Below the pieces are notes generated by a model. The model saw only the letters and a list, made by a program, of their open reading frames with translations, searched no databases and was not told where the DNA came from. 64,000 nucleotides of DNA from Halobacterium sp. DL1 (GTDB taxonomy: Archaea > Halobacteriota > Halobacteria > Halobacteriales > Halobacteriaceae). A program made the translations under genes and the position numbers. Positions 62,473 to 64,000 of the stretch are shown here, one piece after another; within the stretch, counting starts at the first letter, position 1, and the number at the start of each line of letters is the position of its first letter. The stretch spans positions 2,108,001 to 2,172,000 of the forward strand of contig CP007060.1 in the NCBI GenBank assembly GCA_000230955.3. The letters are read 5' to 3'.

Positions 62473-62976
62473 TCAGACCTGGTGGTGTGGAATCCCCGTC
62501 AACCGCATCATTACGTAGCCGAGCACGGTCCCGTACAGCAGGTGCGCGGCGAACGTCGTGACGACGAACACGGTGTCGACGTAGAGGCTCGCCCCGGGCC
62601 AGAAGATGAAGACGAAACTCACCCAGAACAACATCGCGATAGTCGCACCGCGCAAGTACGCCGGTTCGCGTGGCGGGAGGAACGTCGCCGTCACGACGAA
62701 GAACAGCGGTAGCATGAAGGCGCCACCGGCGACGAAGAACGCCAACCCGAGGGTCGTGTCCGCCCTCGCGATGAGGAGGTCCGAGAACTGCGCGAGCGGT
62801 TCGATTTGGAAGACGCCGAGGAGCATCGGGATGCCGGCGATGACCGGTGCCATGACGACGAGTCCGGCGATACCGCCCAGCACGGCACTGCCGATGGCAC
62901 GCAACGTGAGTGGCCCTTCGCTCTCACCGAACACCGGTTCGCCGAGGGCCGTCTCCGAACTCGTTCGCTTTGCCAT
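62473..62976 (-). CDS. DUF6789-like haloarchaeal membrane protein
   Basis: A 167-aa protein with four helices and a polar N terminus (MAKRTSSETALGEPVFGESE). Helices: VLGGIAGLVVMAPVIAGIPM, then LGLAFFVAGGAFMLPLFFVV, a third with ATIAMLFWVSFVFIFWPGAS and a last with VFVVTTFAAHLLYGTVLGYV. A TATATA-like run lies only a few bases before the ATG at 62976, so an upstream ATG at 63015 (MPTINITND) is a possible alternative. The function is unknown. Confidence 0.7.
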   Translation of the reverse strand: MAKRTSSETALGEPVFGESEGPLTLRAIGSAVLGGIAGLVVMAPVIAGIPMLLGVFQIEPLAQFSDLLIARADTTLGLAFFVAGGAFMLPLFFVVTATFLPPREPAYLRGATIAMLFWVSFVFIFWPGASLYVDTVFVVTTFAAHLLYGTVLGYVMMRLTGIPHHQV

Positions 62977-63091
62977 GAATATATAATAGTCGTTCGTGAT
63001 GTTAATGGTTGGCATGGGTTCGGATTGAGTGACATGACTTCGACGGTTGCACTCCTCTCGAGCAGAAGCAGGGAGGGACAGCGGCGGAGTC

Positions 63092-63205
63092 TCAGGACGC
63101 CGATTCGGCCAGACTGGTACCACAGTCCGGGCACTCGTCGTAGACGACGGTGACCTGTGCGTCGCAGTCGGGACAGAAGTCGAGCCAGCACGCGCGGTCG
63201 CCCAT
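63092..63205 (-). CDS. 37-residue zinc-ribbon protein
   Basis: Reads MGDRACWLDFCPDCDAQVTV then VYDECPDCGTSLAESAS. Two CPDC knuckles 14 residues apart form a complete zinc ribbon. It is short enough to be missed by gene finders. It starts 26 bp downstream of the lycopene cyclase domain gene on the same strand, so the two are probably co-transcribed. The codon bias (G/C at the third base) and the intact knuckles support a real gene; the function is unknown. Confidence 0.7.
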   Translation of the reverse strand: MGDRACWLDFCPDCDAQVTVVYDECPDCGTSLAESAS

Positions 63206-63231
63206 GGTCTCGGGTTCGGTGGCCAGCGCCT

Positions 63232-63537
63232 TCAGTCCTCGCCGTGGAGCGTCTCGTGGAAGCCGACGACGAGCGCCGGCACGACGACCATGAAGATGTG
63301 TTCCTCGACGGGGATGCCGAGGAACTCGACCCCGGTCCGGAGTTCGATGGCGAAGACGCCGATCTCGAGGGTGTACCAGTCCCAGACGTACGCCAGGGGG
63401 TAGAGCGCGGCGACGGTGACCGCGGCACGTCGGAGCGCGTCCGCGCGGTAGAGGAGGGCGACCGCGAGCGCACCGAACGCCACCTCCGACGCCAGGTACG
63501 TGTAGTCGCCGAAGACGGCGCCGATGTCGGGGAGCAC
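63232..63537 (-). CDS. Lycopene cyclase domain-containing protein
   Basis: A 101-aa membrane protein with three helices, matching one repeat of the archaeal and fungal-type lycopene beta-cyclase (CrtYc/d, LitBC). The hallmark PVEEHIFMVVVPALVVG near the end carries the PxEE motif. Full haloarchaeal CrtY has two such repeats, so this is a half-size protein that may need a partner or do something else. The GTG start at 63537 is set by the TATA box 27 nt upstream. Confidence 0.72.
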   Translation of the reverse strand: MLPDIGAVFGDYTYLASEVAFGALAVALLYRADALRRAAVTVAALYPLAYVWDWYTLEIGVFAIELRTGVEFLGIPVEEHIFMVVVPALVVGFHETLHGED

Positions 63538-63560
63538 GCCCCGGCCTACGCCCCGCAGGC

Positions 63561-63566
63561 CTAAAA
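63561..63566 (-). promoter_or_regulatory. TATA box for the lycopene cyclase domain gene
   Basis: TTTTAG on the minus strand, centred 27 nt from the GTG at 63537. Confidence 0.5.
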
Positions 63567-63645
63567 CTCTACGAGGGCGCTCCGAGACCGCGAGGCACGC
63601 AACAAGGTTCAAGACGCTGGTCCGTGTCCTTCCAGACGAAGAACT

Positions 63646-64000
63646 ATGGATATCTCTACCATCGCGACTAACGACTTCATTGAGGTCGAGGCCGAGGAAC
63701 GGCTGAGCAAGGTTCGGTCTATCTTCGAGAAGGACAACCCCAAGGGAATCATCGTCACGGAGGCGGGGCAGTACGAGGGGGTCATCTCGGAACGACAGCT
63801 CATCTCCTCGCACATCGACGACGACACGAAGGTCGCCGCGCTGATGACCGACGCGCCCCAGGTCGACCGCACCGAGGACGTCCGGGACACCGCCCGGATG
63901 CTCGTCGAGGGCGGCACGAAGATCGCGCCCGTCTTCGAGGCGGGCGACCTCTGGGGGATCGTCAGCGAGGACGCCATCCTCGAGGCCGTCCTCGAGAACC
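63646..64000 (+). CDS. CBS domain protein (partial, runs off the end)
   Basis: The visible 118 residues start MDISTIATNDFIEVEAEERL. A first CBS motif follows (SKVRSIFEKDNPKGIIVTEA, then QYEGVISERQLISSHIDDDT), and a second begins ALMTDAPQVDRTEDVRDTAR with TKIAPVFEAGDLWGIVSEDA. Such proteins bind adenine nucleotides or sense energy state. The C-terminal part lies beyond this window, so the full domain set is unknown. Confidence 0.85.
   Translation, partial: MDISTIATNDFIEVEAEERLSKVRSIFEKDNPKGIIVTEAGQYEGVISERQLISSHIDDDTKVAALMTDAPQVDRTEDVRDTARMLVEGGTKIAPVFEAGDLWGIVSEDAILEAVLEN

Overview
The window is chromosomal DNA from a halophilic archaeon (class Halobacteria). The support is very high G+C, strongly acidic proteins rich in Asp and Glu, and families seen almost only in haloarchaea (HalOD1, HTH_10/bacterio-opsin-activator-like, DUF2150, DUF5830, cox-cluster membrane proteins). 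It also carries an intron-containing elongator tRNA-Met, and many genes have a TATA-like box about 27 nt before the start codon, as expected for leaderless transcripts. I cannot fix the genus.

Layout. 1-4.6 kb: glycine cleavage genes gcvT-gcvH and gcvPA-gcvPB on the minus strand. 4.9-7.3 kb: a NYN/PIN-like protein, a TatD-like hydrolase and a DUF2150 protein, with an elaborate nested inverted-repeat element at 5.4-5.7 kb. 7.3-14.9 kb: a large surface/pilin-like protein, HMG-CoA synthase (mevalonate route to archaeal lipids), an iron-type alcohol dehydrogenase, an HTH regulator, a YdjM-like membrane hydrolase and a GNAT enzyme. 14.9-22.6 kb: TrkH potassium transporter, FAD oxidoreductase, membrane proteins, and a CopB-type P-type ATPase paired with a His-rich protein. 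22.8-30.8 kb: replication factor C large subunit, a polar amino acid ABC transporter, heme A synthase, and a malic enzyme/phosphotransacetylase fusion. 31-37.2 kb: RNase H, CBS protein, DMT exporter, aldo/keto reductase, tRNA-Met and small conserved proteins. 37.4-41 kb: an HTH/zinc-ribbon pair, an HTH_10 regulator, a small zinc finger and an MscS channel. 41-48.5 kb: B12-dependent ribonucleotide reductase and the trpDFEG operon. 48.5-53.7 kb: tRNA-Val followed by a form II coxSLM-type molybdenum hydroxylase operon and two HalOD1 proteins. 53.8-55.4 kb: an IS66-family insertion sequence. 55.4-63 kb: an aa3-type cytochrome oxidase cluster (subunit II, fused I+III, IV, small membrane proteins) facing a convergent operon of polytopic membrane proteins. 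63-64 kb: a 37-residue zinc ribbon, a lycopene cyclase domain protein and the start of a CBS protein.

The points most worth a second look are these. A 254-bp element at 5417-5670 has arms that form a nearly gapless four-way junction. Tandem TGTACA boxes lie one helical turn apart in the trp promoter and match the known TrpY TRP box. The IS66 element has landed between the TATA box and the start codon of the cytochrome oxidase operon. A palindromic repeat is carried in frame inside gcvPB. Very small zinc-finger genes are easily missed, including one of 37 codons at 63.1 kb.

All assignments rest on reading the sequence and motif recognition. No database search was run.
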